DNA from: Taudactylus pleione | Lineage: Eukaryota > Chordata > Amphibia > Anura > Myobatrachidae | Direction: 5' to 3' | Length of the DNA: 64,000 bases | Assembly: GCA_031769625.1 (NCBI GenBank) | Contig: JAUIMM010000003.1 | Location: 2,890,501 to 2,954,500, forward strand | In this document: in pieces, positions 25,966 to 40,900 of the stretch | How positions within the stretch are numbered: position 1 is the stretch's first letter | Layout: the number at the start of each line of letters is the position of its first letter | The notes under the pieces: generated by a model | Databases searched by the model: none | Told to the model about the DNA's origin: nothing | The model's input: the letters and a program-made list of their open reading frames with translations, nothing else | Program-made: the position numbers and the translations under genes

Positions 25966-28900
25966 CTTAAGTACCCGATGAAAGATTGCAGTCATCTGAT
26001 TAGTAGTACAAACATGTTTGGCTCATGCAAAATAAGAATGTCAGACGTCATGAAAACAGGCAGAGAGTATCTTCCGTATTGCTATATCATTTTGCCAATG
26101 TTTATTGTTAGTACAAGAATTCTTATAGAAGAATCAATTAAGGGATCTTATTAACCTGCATCTGACATACAACATAGAATTTTGCAAACAAAACTGATCT
26201 TCTTTAAACCGTTGTTTTTGCACAGAACACAATTATGTGATAGACTGATGATGATGTAGAATGTCAGAAGAATGTGCACATAACTAGTGCCAGACCAGAT
26301 AATGGCCAACAGGCTGGGATCATGTAATGAGAAGAGACCAGTATACACAGGGGAGTCATACATTTACACCAATGGCATAACTAAGGTTAGCCCTTAGCCA
26401 TTATGGGAGTGAGTCATTAATGCGTATTGCCATGAGTTTGGTTTTCTCTCAAAAGGGAAGAAGTATTCCGGGAGACACTAGTCAGCAGATTATCTCTTTC
26501 CAAGCCTTGATACATCTCCCCTAAAGAGTTTGAAGGTAAAGTGGAGAGGTTGCCCAGAGCAACCAATCAACTTCTACCTTTCATCTATCTAGCAGAGTCA
26601 TTGAAATGACAGTTAGAAGCTGATCGGTCCCTTTGGGCACCTTCTCTCACCTTATCTCTCTCTAAGCCTTGATACATCTCCCCTAAAGCGTTTAAAGGGA
26701 ATATGCTGACTAGCGTCTTCCCGAATAACCCCACAGACACACCAAAGCCAGACAGTGTGGCCTGCAGCGGGAGAATGGATGCTATAGGTTCAGCATCTAT
26801 AGCACGGTCCTCAAGGCACACTAACAGTCCAGGTTTTAAGGATTACCATACTTGAGCACATGTGTCTTAATTAGTACAGCAGTTATTTTGATTTGACCAT
26901 CTTTGCTCAACCATGGATATCACTAAAACATGGACTGTTAGTGTGCCTTGAGAACTGAGGTTGGGAAACACTGATCTATACCCACGATCTTTGGTTGGAA
27001 TCTGGTTCGCCCGTGAACACATGGGGGTAGACAGTAAGGGGGTATATTTACTAAAGTGAGAGTTTTTAGAAGTGGAGATGTTGCCCATAGCAACCAATCA
27101 GATTCTATTTAACATTTAACTAGCACCTTCTCTGGAACATAATAGCTAGAATCTGATTGGTTGCTATGGGCAACATCTCCACTTCTAAAAACTCTCACTT
27201 TAGTAAATTTACCCCTAAGACGGCAGTTGATTTTGCCCTGCGCCTCATAAATGACCTCTGACTGTGAGACAGGATCACTTTAAGAGAGTAAAGAGTAACG
27301 TAGTAAGCCGGCCGTGCCAATATATGCGCTTGTGTTCTTTGTCCCATAGCCTAATACAATGCATGTAGCAGGCATTTTATCACATGCTTTCCAGCTTAGA
27401 ACACATTCATCATTCATTATAAACTTATGCAACCCGCAGTCCTATAGAAATAAAAGGGCGAGGTCGAGATTTTAGCATTCTCCAATGTAACAGGGTCATG
27501 AAACATAAACACGCGGGATGAGGTCTGATTGCATTAAAGCTTTACTCAATGTCCCTATAATTCATTTGGGCACTGCTCACTTACCTTTTCACCTTTTACT
27601 CCTGGAGACCCGATTGGACCCGGAGGGCCGGCATGCCCCTGTTGCGAGACAGATAACAAGTTCATGTATACTGGGGGTTGCCTTTTTTTAACTTTTTAAA
27701 TTGTACATTTACCAGTGTTCCTTAGTTGTCACATTTCATATGCAGGTACGGGATCTGTTATCCAGAGTGCCTGAGACACTGGTTCCAGGATAAAGAGGGG
27801 TCTCCCCCCTCTTTAAATTGAAATTCTATGCTTACAACATACTCACCAACATTTAAAATGACCCATATAGCTTTTCCCCTTACACTCGCTCTCACACAGG
27901 TCTTTGCCTTCTAACTTTCATCCTGCTTAAATTTGCATGGTCATAGGAACCTGCCTGGCAGATTATCCTAAGTGGCCTTTCAACCACTTAAGTGACCATT
28001 TTTTTTTTTTCTAAAAACCGCTCAGAAATTTTTCTAAGTGAATTAGGTGACGAACACGTATTTCAAGTTATCCAAAATGATTTCATTAAAAAAATGTTTT
28101 TTAATATTTGGAAAAAAAAATAAAATCGGATCATTGGGCAACCGCCATTGAAACATCGCGACTTCCCTTTTCACAGTGGCTTCAGGTACACTTTATGGGG
28201 TCAGGGAGGGTTAATTTACCTTATCCCAGCGGCTGCTAAAATCTCTACAGCCGCTGGGTGGGGGGGTCCTGCTATGCTGACCGCTCAGCAGTGATCGGCA
28301 GTACGGCAGACACTGGGGGAGGGGTGCAGGGAAGCAGAGGGACCGGAACGTCCCTCTGAGATCAGCAGCTGAGGGAAGATTCTCTTCCTGCAGCCGCTCT
28401 AGTGTTTATCTGACTGGTCGCATTATTGCGACCAGATCAGATAATGCAACAGCCTGGTGTGGTCAGAGAAATGCGAGTATTACCAGGAAAATAGCTAAAG
28501 TGCACCTGGTACCACCTCACACTGGACGCAGCCATTGTGTGAGATGAAAACAATTATCCTTTTGCATGGAACCTAGGCCCTCATTCAGAGCCGTACGCTC
28601 TGAGCAGAGCGCACGCTCTGAATGAGGGCCGCCCTCCTGGACGCTCGTATAGCTGTGGGTCACCACCCACAGCCTATACGAGCGTGCAGTTTGATGGCCG
28701 CGATGGTCTTGACCATCGCCACTGCGAGCCGGAGCCTGCGGTTGAGTTTTTCAACCGCAAGGCCCGGAGTGATTTTGGCTCTATCAGAGCCAAAATCACT
28801 CCCACTGACATCACTAGTGATGTCAGTGGGCCGGCTTCTGACGGTAGGCGTTCCCTTGGGAACGCCCCCAGCACGCCCACCAAAGGGGGCGTGCTGTCAA

Positions 28901-31900
28901 TCAACATCGACAGCACGCCCCCTTTGATCAGACACAACGAGCGAAGGAAAGTCCTTCGCTCATCGCGTCTGGCGCATGCGCACGACGGAGCTCCCACCAT
29001 CGTGCGCATGCGCAGTGCACAACATCGACCCACTTGCGAGCGGGCAGCCGCTTGCGAGTGGGTCTGAATCAGGCCCCTAGTGTGTATCCCCTAATTATTA
29101 TCCTTTATTTATATGGCGCCACACATGTTCCGCAGCGCCTTACGGAGTACATAAACTAATAAGTGAACAAGAAACGAGTAACTTGAGGATGTATAAAATA
29201 CTTGGGCTATATTTAGTGTATCTGTGTAATACCCTTAGAAACACACTGTTGCCAACAACACTGCAATAACCACATGCTATATAACTCCAGCGCTTATGAC
29301 AGTTAATTTACGATACAGTTATGGTGGGTACACACTACACGATATGCTCCCTGAGCGATATCGTGTAGTGTTGTCCCCGGCAGGCTGTGCTCAATGTCAT
29401 TCATGACATTGAGCAAAGCCGCTGAACGATATCATTAACGATATCATTCAGCGCCGGGCTCTCTGCCCCATTCCCTGACATGCAGCAACCTGATGAGATC
29501 GTCAGGTTGGCCTGCATGTCAGCCCGATGAACGATGATGACGAACGACCCGCGGGAACGCGCGTCGTCGTCATCGTTCATCTTTTTGGGGTTAAAAATGG
29601 ACGATAAAGTGGACGACTGAACGATATCGTTATCGTTCAGTCGCCCACTTTATCGCCCAGTGTGTACCCACCATTAGAGGAAAACCACAACTAGCAGGCT
29701 CTCGAGGCAGAGCTCCCAGAAACAGCAGTTTGAACTTATTGATTAACACAAGTGATTTGCAATAACCACATTGGCATATAGGTAACCATAATAGGGGAGA
29801 GAGAACATTACCTGATAGCCGGGTATTCCTATCTCTCCCTGTGCGCCCATCCTCCCAGGGGAGCCCTAGAGAGGAAGAAATGATTGGTCAGTTGCTCAAT
29901 CACATAAGCTAAATGTAAGCACGCGGCTGATCCAACAACATAAACATTCAAATGTATATTTAGACGTGAGGCCTCGTGAGCCGTCAGGACTCTGTAATCC
30001 TCTCTCTCTTCAGGCTTGGATCATTAGCAAAGGCTACGAAGGTCCCCCAACGAAACCCAGGGCTTACAGGATATAACCACCTATAAGGTCCCCCTCCCTT
30101 ATTCCTCACAGCTGGGGAACTGGAGAATGCAGGCAGAGATTAGCTACTGGGACAAGTCAATGGAGCCTATTTACATGGTAGAAAACATGTAGTAACCATT
30201 CAATGCACTGGACTCACTGCTGAGTGGTTGCTATAGGCAACTGCACATTTACAATTTTCCACTTTGTTATAGAGTCACCCTCTTTGTCCATCGGCACCAA
30301 AAACCAAAACCCGAAGTCCAATTGTGCAGCAAAACAAAAACAAAATGCAAACTGAGCTATGTACTTACCACAGGCCCTAAGGTGCCTCTACTTCCCTTAG
30401 GTCCTTGATTTCCTGTTGGTCCTATTTTGCCTGGAAGACCCGTTTCTCCAAGGTGCCCATCAATCCCTTTGTTTCCCTGCAAAACATCCCCCAGAACAGT
30501 CAATAGGGTGAGAACTGTAACCAAAACACTGTGCTTGGCACACCTGCCTCCATAGACATACCTTGCGTCCTGGCTTGCCTTTCTCGCCTTGTTTTCCTGG
30601 TTTTCCTTCCACTCCCTTTAAAAACAAAGAAAACGAATGGCAAACCTGAAGTACACTAATTCACTGAGGTATAAAACTGCCCTTTAATAAGTGAATGCTT
30701 TTATAGGATTAAACGGTTGGAAGGGGACGAGTTGTCAACCTCTATGAAACCGATATCAACCAATCAGCTTTCATAAGTCCAGTTAAAATTATACTAATTT
30801 AATAAAATATCCGATTGCTTGATAAATGTTACTGTAGAATTGCACCTTCGTTGTTAAGCCCGCTGAACGTAGCAGTCTAACAGGATATGAAACCTTTGAA
30901 CGTGTTACACATCCTGTGATAATATATAAGGGTGACCCTTTATAAATGAAGCAGTAGACGTGTCATCCCTTGTTTTATAAGGGTGCATGCGTCATCTATA
31001 ACCCCATCTATGTTACATATCACATAATCGTGATAGCGTTACCCCATTAACACACTCTTACAGTAAAGCTAGATAAAAAAAAAATTAGGCGCAGCATATT
31101 ACAATATATATCAGTACACAACCTAACAAAATATTGAGACTTGAATGGATTCTTCTTCGGAATTGTCTACAGAACAGGAAATATTCCCCCGAGGAGTGCT
31201 GCGCTCATCCTCAGCCCTGACACATTCTGGGAAACATAAGCATATATATGTGTCTGTTACTATAAGAAAGCATCCATTTTACATTTAGTTTAACCTTCCA
31301 CTGAGATCCGATTATAAGTGGAATAGCTGGGGTAAACGACAAGATGAGGATTAGTCTTGCACAGTGATGAATTAACCACAGAACAATCCTTACCACAGAC
31401 ATGACTCAGTGTATGTACCAAACACTGACTTGCGCCCCTGTCCAAATATAATTGGGGGGGGGATTGGGTAAAGCAGGGGTGCAAGACATTTGAAGAATTA
31501 CTATTGATACACTGCAAACTTATGAAAAACATGATTTCCAGTGTCCGATTTTCTCAGACTGGAAAAATATCAATTTCCATCTATGGTTGTGGTACCGTAT
31601 AAGGCTGGAACGCAACTATGATGGATTACTATGCAATATGACACAGCAAATTCAGTGTTTTGCTGATGGTATGAAAATTGCAGAGAGCCGCATTTGACTT
31701 GTCTACTGCCACAGCCAAATTCTGTGGACATGGAGCTCTATTACAATATTCTTTCCAACCCAAATACGATGTTAAGTGATTTGGTCTAAGCAGTGAGGTT
31801 GTCCGCAAAGGCACCGTATGAGGCGTTTGCTGCTGTTGCTATGACATCGGAGGTAAATAGCTTCCACAAACGTGACCACACAGCGAATGGGATCACTTAA

Positions 31901-34900
31901 CGGAATTACCATGCTGGCGTTACGAATGGGAGCAATAAATTGACAGAATAGGATTACTATAAAGGCCGAGATGTAAAAATGAACCAATATCATACACTAC
32001 ACAGTATACGGACATATATAACCATGCACCATCAATTCCCCTAATATATGTAATTCATAAACCAGACAGAAGCCAGTTAGAGCCAAGTCGGTGTGACTGA
32101 GTGAAGTCAACGTGAGCTGACTGTGCAGCGAGACTGCCAGATACACAATACATCGCTTCACACCTTGGATCCCGTCAGCTGTGTCCGTCCTGTGCCAAAA
32201 TCTACAAGGCAACACTTCCGCACCATGTGATCAGAGATGGCTGGCTCACTGGAGATTTACAGTGGACAAATTTACCTCAGTGAGGGCAGCCATTTTGTGG
32301 ATTCAACCAACATTCCTTCGCATGCAGCCTAGAGCAGAGATTCCCAATCTCCGCCTTCGCAGCCCAGGTTTTAAGGATATCCATGCTTGAGCACAGGTGA
32401 TTTAACTAGCGCCTAAGTCAATTTGATTTAACTATCTGGGCTCAAGCATGTATAGCCTTAAAACCTGGACTCTAATGGCGGAGTCTGGCTACCTCTGGCC
32501 TAGAGTATTGATTAAACAGTAACGAGACACTTTACAAAAATAAACAAATGAAAGCGGTGATCCCATTAGTAGTGACTTTTTTTATGGTTTCCATAGTGTT
32601 CTAAACCCTGTCAATATAGACCCATCCCCATTTTACTGGGGTGTTTCATAAAACCAGCAAGCGGGTGTATATCTTGAAACCTAGGAAGACAAATGGGGTC
32701 TCATGCCTCAGTGATTCACTCGTCCATAGCAAATGTATAGGCTGAATATGTTCAGCCCACAAAATGTCTGCCTCCTTTACACAGTCCATTGGATGCTTCC
32801 TGTAAATCTCTTTGGCTGTGCACTGGTTCGTCCAGATGGCCCATGATCTCACACAGCATGGCTACTGTCTGCAGGTGTGCAAAGCGGCAGAACATTTCTG
32901 CTCCCTGCATTTGGGCAGCTATCAGGCTGGCCCCTTCCATCCTCCGGCTCACATCTGTACCTAGGTCATTAATCTTGTATGTTATGTTCCATTTTGGTTT
33001 TGTTTAGTTTTACAAATTGTCCAAAGCTGCAGTATTTTATGACGCCTTAGAAATAAATGATGATGGTGAAAAGGTCATCTAAACACAAACGCAATGGGGT
33101 CAATTCAATTAGGAACGATGAAAGATGGTATGTTCCAGTGTGATGTATGGGCGATGTGCACGGGATCGGTATGAAATTCCACCAGAAGCAAGGAAGACAG
33201 TTAACAGAAGATTCCGACAGGTGAGTATTTTTACTATTACCAACCCTACCCCCCCCCCCCCAACCTCCCCCAATGTAAGTGCCTAACCCTAACCCCCCTG
33301 TAAGTGCCTAAACCTACCCCCCCCCTTCCCCGCAGCCTAACCCTAACTCCCCCTTCCCCTAGCCTAACCCTCCCTGGGGGTGCCTAACCCAAAGTCCCCC
33401 CCGTGAGCCCCTAACCTAGGCAGCTGTCCGCGCCCGCCCCCAGGCTTACCTTTGTTTGGTATGCCGGGCTTCCGGTGTAGGAATAATGATAGGCGTCCGG
33501 ATTTTGACGGCTATCATTAGACCCCTGCCGGGATTAGACAGTCAGGAAGCCGGCGGTCGACATATCGACCGTCGGCTTCCTGACTCTCTTCCATGTGCAC
33601 TGTGCACAAATCCCATACATACGTTAGGCTTATATAAAAAAAAAATGCAGATCTATGAAAAACCTTATTCTCGTGCCTGGCTTGCTCGGATTGGAACAAT
33701 TACAAGTTCCGCTTACGGAAATTGTCCGTCTGTGCACTCCTATGGAGCTGCGAGATGAAACACGCAACGCCGGGGGGGATGTACATGTGCCATATGTAAA
33801 TCACTTGTAATTGTCCCTCAATACATGAACAAAATAAGGAAATAGAGGGCCTGATTCAGAGCCGGACGCTCTGAATGAGCGCCCACTCTGAATAAGGGCG
33901 TTTTTTGTTTTTTTTTGAGCGTCCTCGTGGATGCTTGCATGGCTGTGGGTTGCCACCCACAGCTTATGCGAGCATCCATGATGATGATCAAGACCATCGG
34001 GCTTGCGACGAGACCCTGCGGTGACCGCAAGCCCTGGAGTGATTTTGGCTCTATCAGAGCCAAAATCACTCCCACTGACATCACTAGTGATGTCAGTGGG
34101 GCTAGACTCAGACGGTAGGCGTTCCCATGGGAACGCCTCCATCTGGCAGCCACGCCCACGGCACGCCCACCAAAGGGGGCGTGCTGTCACTCAACATCGA
34201 CAGCACGCCCCCTTTGGTGCGAGACCCGGAGCGACAGCTTGGCTGTCGCTATCTGGGTCTCGCGCATGCGCACGACGGAGCTCCCTCCGTCGTACGCATG
34301 CGCACTATCGCGAGCGGGTCTGAATCAGGCCCAGAGCTTTGTGTTTCACGTCACAATTGAGGCACTGCTTAAAATTTAAAATGAACGAATTTGCAGCTGT
34401 CCGTGATGGGCGCCCGACGGAGCAATTCAATTGTTGCTCCGTTCAAACAGCTGCTGGCGCCTGCATTTCTGCCCTCCCCCTCCTGAGGAGGCGAGCAGAA
34501 ATTAGCGAAAAGTCCGTGGTTTCGCCGCCCTAACCAGGACTTTAGGCGGGTTTAGCTGCTATACCCTGCCTAATTGGGTGTGACAAGCTCGAGAATTAAT
34601 GGGTGCCCAAAACAATTGGATTGCTCTAATGGGGGGATAGGGGGCTCCCATTAATTATCTCGGTGCCCAAAACAATTGAATTTCCCATATGTATTTTCTG
34701 TGATCAGTAAAAGAAAGTAATCGTTTGCAGAGAAATGGGAGGAAACATGTATGACATCCTGTGCACATGTAAAGCACATGAGAGTACAGCATGACAACTT
34801 ACAGCCTACAAAATATTGAATTTCTGTTCCATAGTTATTTACACCGTTAGCACCACAGTTGTATGGCACTCATCCTCAATTAAAGGGGGACAGCTGCTAC

Positions 34901-37900
34901 AATACCATAAAACAGTGACACCTAGAACCGTATTCAATTTGAGGCAAAAACGGGACGTAATTTTCGCCTGTTTCAATTATCCACGTATTAAATTTCAAAG
35001 ACTTTTCGGTGGTACGAAAAGTCTTTGTTAAAAAACGGGGATAACTTGCAGAATTGTGGTTTAGGGGTGCAGACTTAAAAAAAAAAAAAAAAAAAAATAG
35101 CCTGCACCCCTGGGAGAGTCCCCTAAAAGTATTCTGTGTCATTTTTTTTTTTAAAAAATCCTCAGGACACCCCAAAAAAGTATGCGGCAGGTGTTTTCAA
35201 GAATGCGGCCGGTAGCGACAGGTGCATTTTTGAAGAATTTTAAAAAATAGCTTTAGGGACTTAAAAATATGCTTACACCCATTTTCATGTACCCCAAATT
35301 TGATGGGCATAGTTTAAAAAGAAAAAAAAAAAGGTAAGTGCTATTCTTCACAGGCGCATTTATGCACCTGCCGCGGCTATTAAAAAACCCTGATTACCTT
35401 CAGCAGGCAAAATCGGGGGTACCCATAGTGATCCCCCATGTCAGGACATCTTTAGGGGGGTGTCAGGATGAATTCCCGAAAATTGACTGGACTTTTCACC
35501 ACTTACCTTTCCGCCAGGACCCGATTCCGCAGCTTCTGAATTGAATATGGGGATAAGCGGGCACGCGTCCGATACTTTATCCCCTGTCAAACCTCCGATG
35601 TGGTGTGAAAAGCCCGGACTTTTCGCAACTAACTGAATATTGCCCCTAGTGGCCAAACTATCATGATATATTTTACACTTTTTACATGTGAATTTACATA
35701 GCATGAACTATTTAATGAAGCATTCCTTACACAACCTTTTGTTTTTAAATTAATAAATATGTCCCTAATCTTCATAAATGACACCATTTACAGATTATAA
35801 ATGTGATTTTGAATTCCTGAAGCATGTTTCCCAATCGTACATGTTAGAAGGTCATTATGTTAAAAATTTATTTATGTTGATAGCAATCTGTTTTGTAGTA
35901 CTCGTCTATACTACTCTTATATATCAGCTCAGAAGCAATTTCCTAGTAATGACCAACAATCATTTTGCAGTTTTTCTGAATTACTTGGCCACCAGGTGGC
36001 ACTTTTCTACTGGTGTACATTGTCCGATATTTCTTTCTAAGGCAACAGAATAATAATTTGCAGGGTGCTGCTCATATTTATAATACTGAATATGTACTGA
36101 ATTACAGAGATGCTGCTGGCATCCAAGGTGTAGATTATTGTGCAACAAGGGACTCTACCTTGGAATTCTCACAGCATTGCATAACGATCCATATTAACCA
36201 ATCAGCTACCTAGCATGGTTTGTTCCTTTATTCTTGTTGCTTGAAAGTAGGAAAACATTTGGACAATTCTTAGAAAGCTCCAATCGTTACTCTTCCGTGA
36301 GGCAATCAGCTGATGATTCCTGGCAGCTGACAGATTACGAGATGAGGACACCATACAATAGTGAACGGTGGTGATAGTGTCTGGATGCACGGCGTGGAAA
36401 GGACGTGTTAAGTCACACCCCTCAGAGCGCCCACGTAATAACATCTTGGCCGTGGCCTGCTTGTAACGAGAGCGATTCCAAAAGGCAGGCTCCGGTTTCT
36501 CACACACTCTAGGATGACTTTCCTGGAACTGATATCCAATCTCTGATTTGTCCCGGGACCAAGAGAAATCACTCCGCAGAGCTGCTGGAAGTGAGCGCCG
36601 GACTCTGCGCCAGCTGGCTCGGCTACGGGCAAAGCAGACAGCAACTTAACACTGTGTCTGCCATGTTCCACCAATACACTGTGTAACCTGCCACATGCAG
36701 GAGCCGGTCTGATCTAAGCGCTTAAGGAGAGGAGAGAGGGGGCTCAGTGGTACTAATTAATCAGACTTTTAAATGTCTGCTGGATTTCCAGTAACACTGT
36801 AGGTGGTGAAGGATTAATATATACATAGCAGATACATCACTATTGTAATTGTATAGTCTGAATACTATAATGTCGATAGGCTGGGAAAAGCCTGGGCATC
36901 TGTTGTCGGCTACTTATTATAGGCACCTGCAGAGTCACCAATTACTTCCTCTGTACTTTCATTACATACAAAATGTCCTTTAATGCCCCATGACCACAAC
37001 TGATAATGCATGGACGGCAGTTCCTATGACACAACGCAGGTATCTCCCAGGGCCCGGGGCTGACGAGGCAGAGTAACTATATAAACCAGGCGATGGACTC
37101 TCCAATACAGCCTCTGGGGTCTTACTTTCCGCAGGATGCTTCAGAACAATCAGGCTGGCAAAGTCAGCTTCTGCATGTAGACAAACCGCATTGTGTGTAA
37201 GACCTGTAACTATCCTGGTCTGTGTGACGTGTCAGGCTGTCTCTGTGACTGCGTTAAATCAGAGTCCTGTATAATATCCCCATAACTGAGAGACTAAAGA
37301 CATCTCTTATGGCGGGGGGGAAAGGTCACATGACAGCATACAGTGCTGTAAAGGGGTGACCTCTGTTATATTAATATAAATATATAAATCCACCCCAACC
37401 CCCCCATACACAACTTTGTACTGCTGGGTTCAAGCCCCAAAAGACAATTAAATAATTATTTGGTCAAGATGCTTTTGCACAATTACACCATAACCACTCA
37501 TCTTCCAAAATGCAGGGTATAAATAAGTCGGGACAGGGGCTGCCTAACTCCTTATAAGCACTTTCCCCCGCGTTAATTTTAACACTTCCGGTTTACTTGA
37601 TATATACGGAATCAGTATGCTTAACGCATGGCTGGCGGTTCAAATCCAGACAGTGGTGGCCCGGCAGGGGTGAAGATCCCGATTTCTAATTTAGGTAAGT
37701 ATCGCTAACCTAACCCACCCCCTAACCCTCCCTTAGGGGTGCCTAACCCTAACCTCCCCCCCCCCAAGTGCCTAAACCTAACCCCCTCTTCCCCGCAGCC
37801 TAAACCTAAGTCTCCCGGGGGGGTGCCTAACCGTAAGTCCCCACCTGGAGCCCCTAACCTAACCCTCCCCCCTCGCGGCTGTCCGCGCCTGGCTTACCTT

Positions 37901-40900
37901 TGATCGGGATGCCGAGCTCCCGGCGTAGGTAAAATGACAGGCGTCGGGATTTGGACGCCTGTCATTAGACCCTTGCCGGGATTTGACAGTCGGCATTTAG
38001 ACTGTCGGCATCCCGACTGCATACCATATATACAGCTTGTTAGGTCACATTATATAGCTTGAGAATAAGGGGTTGCTTTTATTGGCTGCATTTCAGAGTT
38101 TTCTCATTTTCCATACATTGGTTATGTACTTGCTTCATCAACACCAGCAGAGTTAGCGTAGTGGTTAGCATTACTGCCTCACAGTCCTCAGGTCATTACT
38201 TAAATTCCTGACCATTGGTGTGGAGCTTGTATGCAGGGTCATTGAGACAGCCACGAGGCCAGGGGTGAGGGCATGGCCAATTACGGGAGTTGTCCCCCGC
38301 CCCTTCACACACCCCCCCGGTTCCCCTGTTTCTATGTTCTCCCTGTGTTTACATCGGGTCCCTCTCACAATTCAAAAACATACCGGTAGGTTAATTGGCT
38401 TCTCACAATGAATGAATGTGTGTGTCCATGTGATAGGGAATATAGATTGTAAGCTTCACTGGGGCAGGGATTGATGTAGATTAATTAAATATTCTTTGTA
38501 AAGTGCGGTCAAAGTGTACACTATATAAATAATACTTAATGAATAAATATACTAATATATAACTAATGTGCCTACAGTAAACAGCTTCCCACTGTAAGCA
38601 ATGAATTATCAATGCTCAGTTTACTATCTGGAATACTTAACGATTACCGACACATAACTGCATCTGGATCTACAGTAGCTGGCAGGACATGCTGAGACTT
38701 GTAGTTCCACAACCTTGCAGTACTGCTGCAAAGACCTATCACCTGGGACATCAATAGGCATATAGTATTTGTTGAGAAACTTAATCTAGCTTCTTACCCA
38801 GCAAAATGACAAATTACTGTGGATTACAGCACCTTTTGTCTGTGCACCAGTTTCATCACCTTGCTAGCAAAATGACAAATTACTGTGGATTACAGCACCT
38901 TTTGTCTGTGCACCAGTTTCATCACCTTGCTAGCAAAATGATAAGTGACTCTGGATTACAGCACCTTTTGTCTGTGCACCAGTTTCATCACCTTACTAGC
39001 AAAATGACAAATTACTGTGGATTACAGCACATTTTGTCTGTGCACCAGTTTCATCACCTTGCTAGCAAAATGATAAGTGACTCTGGATTACAGCACATTT
39101 TGTCTGTGCACCAGTTTCATCACCTTGCTAGCAAAATGACAAATTACTGTGGATTACAGCACCTTTTGTCTGTGCACCAGTTTCATCACCTTGCTAGCAA
39201 AATGATAAGTGACTCTTGATTACAGCACCTTTTGTCTGTGCACCAGTTTCATCACCTTACTAGCAAAATGACAAATTACTGTGGATTACAGCACCTTTTG
39301 TCTGTGCACCAGTTTCATCACCTTGCTAGCAAAATTATAAGTGACTCTGGATTACAGCACCTTTTGTCTGTGCACCAGTTTCATCACCTTACTAGCAAAA
39401 TGACAAATTAATGTGGATTACAGCACCTTTTGTCTGTGCACCAGTTTCATCACCTTGCTAGCAAAATGACAAGTGACTCTGGATTACAGCACATTTTGTT
39501 TGTGCACCAGTTTCATCACCTTGCTAGCAAAATGACAAGTGACTCTGGATTACAGCACCTTTTGTCTGTGCACCAGTTTCATCACCTTGCTAGCAAAATG
39601 ACAAGTGACTCTGGATAACACAGGTAAATGTGGATAGAAACAGCTTCTCTATTCAGGAGAGCTTACGTACCTTTAACTGAGCGGTTAAGGATCGATAACA
39701 AGTTCCACATAAAAGGAAAGCAATACTCCCTTTTAAAACCTGAATTCACTTAAAAACAGAAGTGTGCATTTATCATTGTCATAGCTTTCATCGCCAAATT
39801 TATCAAAGAGAAGTTTTTTGTAAACAGACTGGAAAAAAAAAAAAATTGGGGATATAAAACTAAACTGGAAGTGCATCCAAATGTAAGATGATGTGCTGAA
39901 ATCATTATACCAAACTATGGTTCTTATTTAATATCATGGTGCAGTATGATGTCCCCATTGTCCTGCTGCAAATTGGAAATGACTGTCTGCCCACAAAAAA
40001 GGGGTGTGGCCATGCTAAGAAGAGGGCGTGGTCACCTCACTGCCATGCTCCCTCCCGCCAATCACTCCCTAATCCCTGCACTCACACACAGCAGGCGGAA
40101 GCACAGGAGATTGGTGTAGCGCTGCCCTTCTTCAGGTGGCTTAAATTGGGGGGGGGGAATCCTCTGTAAATAAGACACTTGGGGTTATATTTACTTATGT
40201 GCATGTTTTTAGAAGTGGAGAGGTTGCCCATAGCAACCAATCAGATTCTAGCTATTATCCTATAGAAGGTGCTAGATAAATGAGAAGTAGAATCTGATTG
40301 GTTGCTGTGGGCAACAACTCCACTTGTACAAACCCGCACTGTAGTAAATATACCCCTAAAATGTTATTCATCGCATGCTTCTTCAAATAAAAGGACATTG
40401 TTTACATGGCTTACATCCTTTCTATCACTATGTTGTTGAGCAGATTTTGAGCATGGTGAGCTCCTGCCAAGTAAAACATTTGCAAGTTTGCAGAGCCCAG
40501 GCGTGTGAATGGCTGTGTGCAATGGACGCTGAGACTGACACAGGGCGCTGGAGAAGTCTAGATGCCGGGGGGAGAAGGGGTGGGCGAGTTTCAGCTGCTC
40601 GGTCAGCTCTTGTGCAATATCAGTACAGCTGTGAGAAGCCTCTGATGTCTCATTCAGATGTTACTAGTCTGTCAGCAATATGAAGCCTGATGAAACCATT
40701 GTACTGTGGCCCCCTCGCTGTCCGTGCAGGTCACTGGTGGTCTTGCAGATTTCCAGTATGGGATTTAAAGTGGACGTTTCACCGCGATATAACATGTGGT
40801 CTAATAATAATAATGGTATGATTCACTAGTGCACCGTAACCTGCCAAATTATTGTATTCTAGCGCTGATATCTTTATAATATCGGTCTCCACATTCACCA

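Larger units (their letters stand above)
20876..27584 (-). other. Intron W12-W13 (6,709 bp)
   Basis: Contains a near-perfect foldback (21,868-22,016), two minisatellite elements (22,665-23,200 and 24,505-25,965), an hAT-like fragment near 26,790-26,972 and a foldback (27,038-27,215). The stretches 21,020-21,860, 23,210-24,240 and 25,970-26,780 show nothing else recognised apart from a poly-A run at 23,729. Confidence 0.85.
27639..29811 (-). other. Intron W11-W12 (2,173 bp)
   Basis: Contains a 501-bp element (28,576-29,076), an antisense SINE tail (29,095-29,160) and a 352-bp MITE (29,322-29,673). The stretch 27,660-28,570 shows nothing recognisable. Confidence 0.85.

Noticed and set aside
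32646..33007. Overlapping frames of 66-72 residues on both strands
   Set aside because: No recognisable motif and no splice signals around them; similar lengths arise by chance.
34100..34320. CpG island or promoter
   Set aside because: The CpG-rich stretch is the interior of a mobile element also found at 20,200 and 28,850, far from any first exon.
37625..37650. tRNA gene suggested by ggttcaaatcc
   Set aside because: No A box or cloverleaf; the motif is part of a dispersed element.
38806..39219. 137-residue frame with a 22-residue repeat
   Set aside because: It exists because the repeat is 66 bp long. Later units carry stops and there is no splice or promoter context.
38803..39618. CRISPR-like repeat pattern
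   Set aside because: Units are contiguous with no unique spacers, and the host is an animal genome.
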